Source of the DNA: Acidobacteriota bacterium
GTDB lineage: Bacteria > Acidobacteriota > Terriglobia > Terriglobales > Acidobacteriaceae
Direction: 5' to 3'
Length of the DNA stretch: 6,374 nt
Assembly: GCA_021819255.1 (NCBI GenBank)
Contig: JAKART010000144.1
Location: 1-6,374, forward strand
The notes beneath the pieces are model-generated. The model was not told the origin of the DNA and made no database searches. It was given only the letters and a program-made list of their open reading frames with translations. Of this stretch, positions 6,004 through 6,374 are shown piece after piece (position 1 is the stretch's first letter; every line of letters begins with the position of its first letter). Both the position numbers and the translations under genes were made by a program.

Positions 6004-6374
6004 GGGCTCTGCGCAGGAAAGTGTAAAGATGGCTGGTTTTGCTGGGTTTCGTGAGGGTGGGTGTTTTGGCTATTCTCAGGGCTATGGCAGACAACGACTG
6101 GACGCGGATTCTGGGTTGGCCGGGCTACAAGGTATACCGGCACGAGCTGGACGAACAGGGCAAGCGATTGAAACTGTGGGCGCGGCGGAAGCGGGCCAAC
6201 AAGCAGTTGGTGTGCTCAGGGTGTGGCAAGCCGGTGAGCGACATCGTGGAGAGCTATGAACGGGAGGTGCGGGACCTACCGTGCTTTGAGTACCTGACTA
6301 CGGTGGTCGTAGAACTGTATCGGGTGCGCTGCCCGGACTGTGGCGTGCGGACGCACAGGGTGAAGCTTCTGCCG
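6004..6374 (+). mobile_element. Left end of an ISL3-family insertion sequence (partial)
   Basis: The sequence changes at about 6004 to GGGCTCTGCGCAGGAAAGTG, a left terminal repeat in the style of ISL3 elements (GGCTCTnnnnnnGAAA). An untranslated stretch of about 60 bp and an ISL3-type transposase gene follow. The right end is outside the window. The preceding eight bases ACTTTTAA (5996-6003) are the candidate left copy of the 8-bp target duplication that the family makes. The exact boundary is uncertain by one or two bases. Confidence 0.75.
6084..6374 (+). CDS. ISL3-family transposase, N-terminal part
   Basis: The frame from ATG 6084 (MADNDWTRILGWPGYKVYRH) stays open for 97 codons to the window edge. 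It shows the ISL3 N-terminal zinc ribbon: CSGC at residues 44-47 and CPDC at 83-86, separated by a stretch containing the typical RDLPCFEY (63-70) segment and followed by GVRTHRVKLLP. The DDE catalytic domain would lie beyond the window. The start is chosen because homology begins right at MADNDW and the IS end is 80 bp upstream; the ribosome site (CAGGG) is weak, as is common for transposases. A different frame across the same bases (5978-6259) lacks these cysteines and is a shadow. Confidence 0.9.
   Translation, partial: MADNDWTRILGWPGYKVYRHELDEQGKRLKLWARRKRANKQLVCSGCGKPVSDIVESYEREVRDLPCFEYLTTVVVELYRVRCPDCGVRTHRVKLLP

Noticed and set aside
5978..6259. 93-codon frame across the IS left end
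   Set aside because: It is a shadow of the transposase frame starting at 6084, which carries the ISL3 cysteine pairs and homology.

Overview
The window looks like accessory DNA from a moderately GC-rich bacterium. It carries remnants of conjugation/plasmid-stability genes, a tyrosine-recombinase remnant beside a tRNA-derived attachment core, a toxin-antitoxin pair and an insertion sequence. The phylum cannot be fixed from the sequence. The tRNA piece is clearly bacterial (initiator type, encoded CCA), and the gene styles would fit Proteobacteria or Acidobacteriota.

Left third (1-1638): what is left of a three-gene transfer/stability locus arranged like TraK-TraL-TraM of IncP or StbA-B-C of R388. 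It has the end of a helix-turn-helix protein, a ParA-like ATPase without its own start, and a coiled-coil protein with one C-terminal membrane segment. The first two appear to be joined by an internal deletion. Next comes a 50-bp array of three 15-bp repeats, each built round an AAGTTGwCAACTT-type palindrome and embedded in a sigma70-like promoter (1671-1720). It drives a 498-aa archaeal-type AAA ATPase with a C-terminal DUF234 / PD-(D/E)XK nuclease-like domain (1745-3241).

Middle (3242-4373): decayed and non-coding DNA. It holds a short ORF with a very strong ribosome site that breaks at a T5 run before a proline-rich tail. It also holds the C-terminal catalytic piece of a tyrosine recombinase (3510-3866) and, 16 bp further on, a 43-bp minus-strand copy of the 3' part of tRNA-fMet (3883-3925). 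The tRNA piece reads from the anticodon to CCA but has no 5' half, so it is an integration core, not a working tRNA. Its orientation, with the integrase on its 3' side, fits either a circular attP form or two elements in tandem at one tRNA gene. About 450 bp without a convincing gene follow.

Right third (4374-6374): a complete AbiE-type system, an AbiEi/DUF6088 antitoxin overlapping an AbiEii nucleotidyltransferase toxin by 8 bp. Sixteen bp after it begins the left end of an ISL3-family insertion sequence, whose transposase runs off the window.

Taken together, this is a layered mobile-element boundary: decaying transfer and integration genes, with cargo that could serve maintenance or defence (AbiE, and possibly the ATPase-nuclease) still intact. 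No wholly new multi-gene system could be demonstrated. The most distinctive unexplained signals are the 15-bp palindromic repeat array, the T5-interrupted small ORF, and the traK/traL-like fusion scar.
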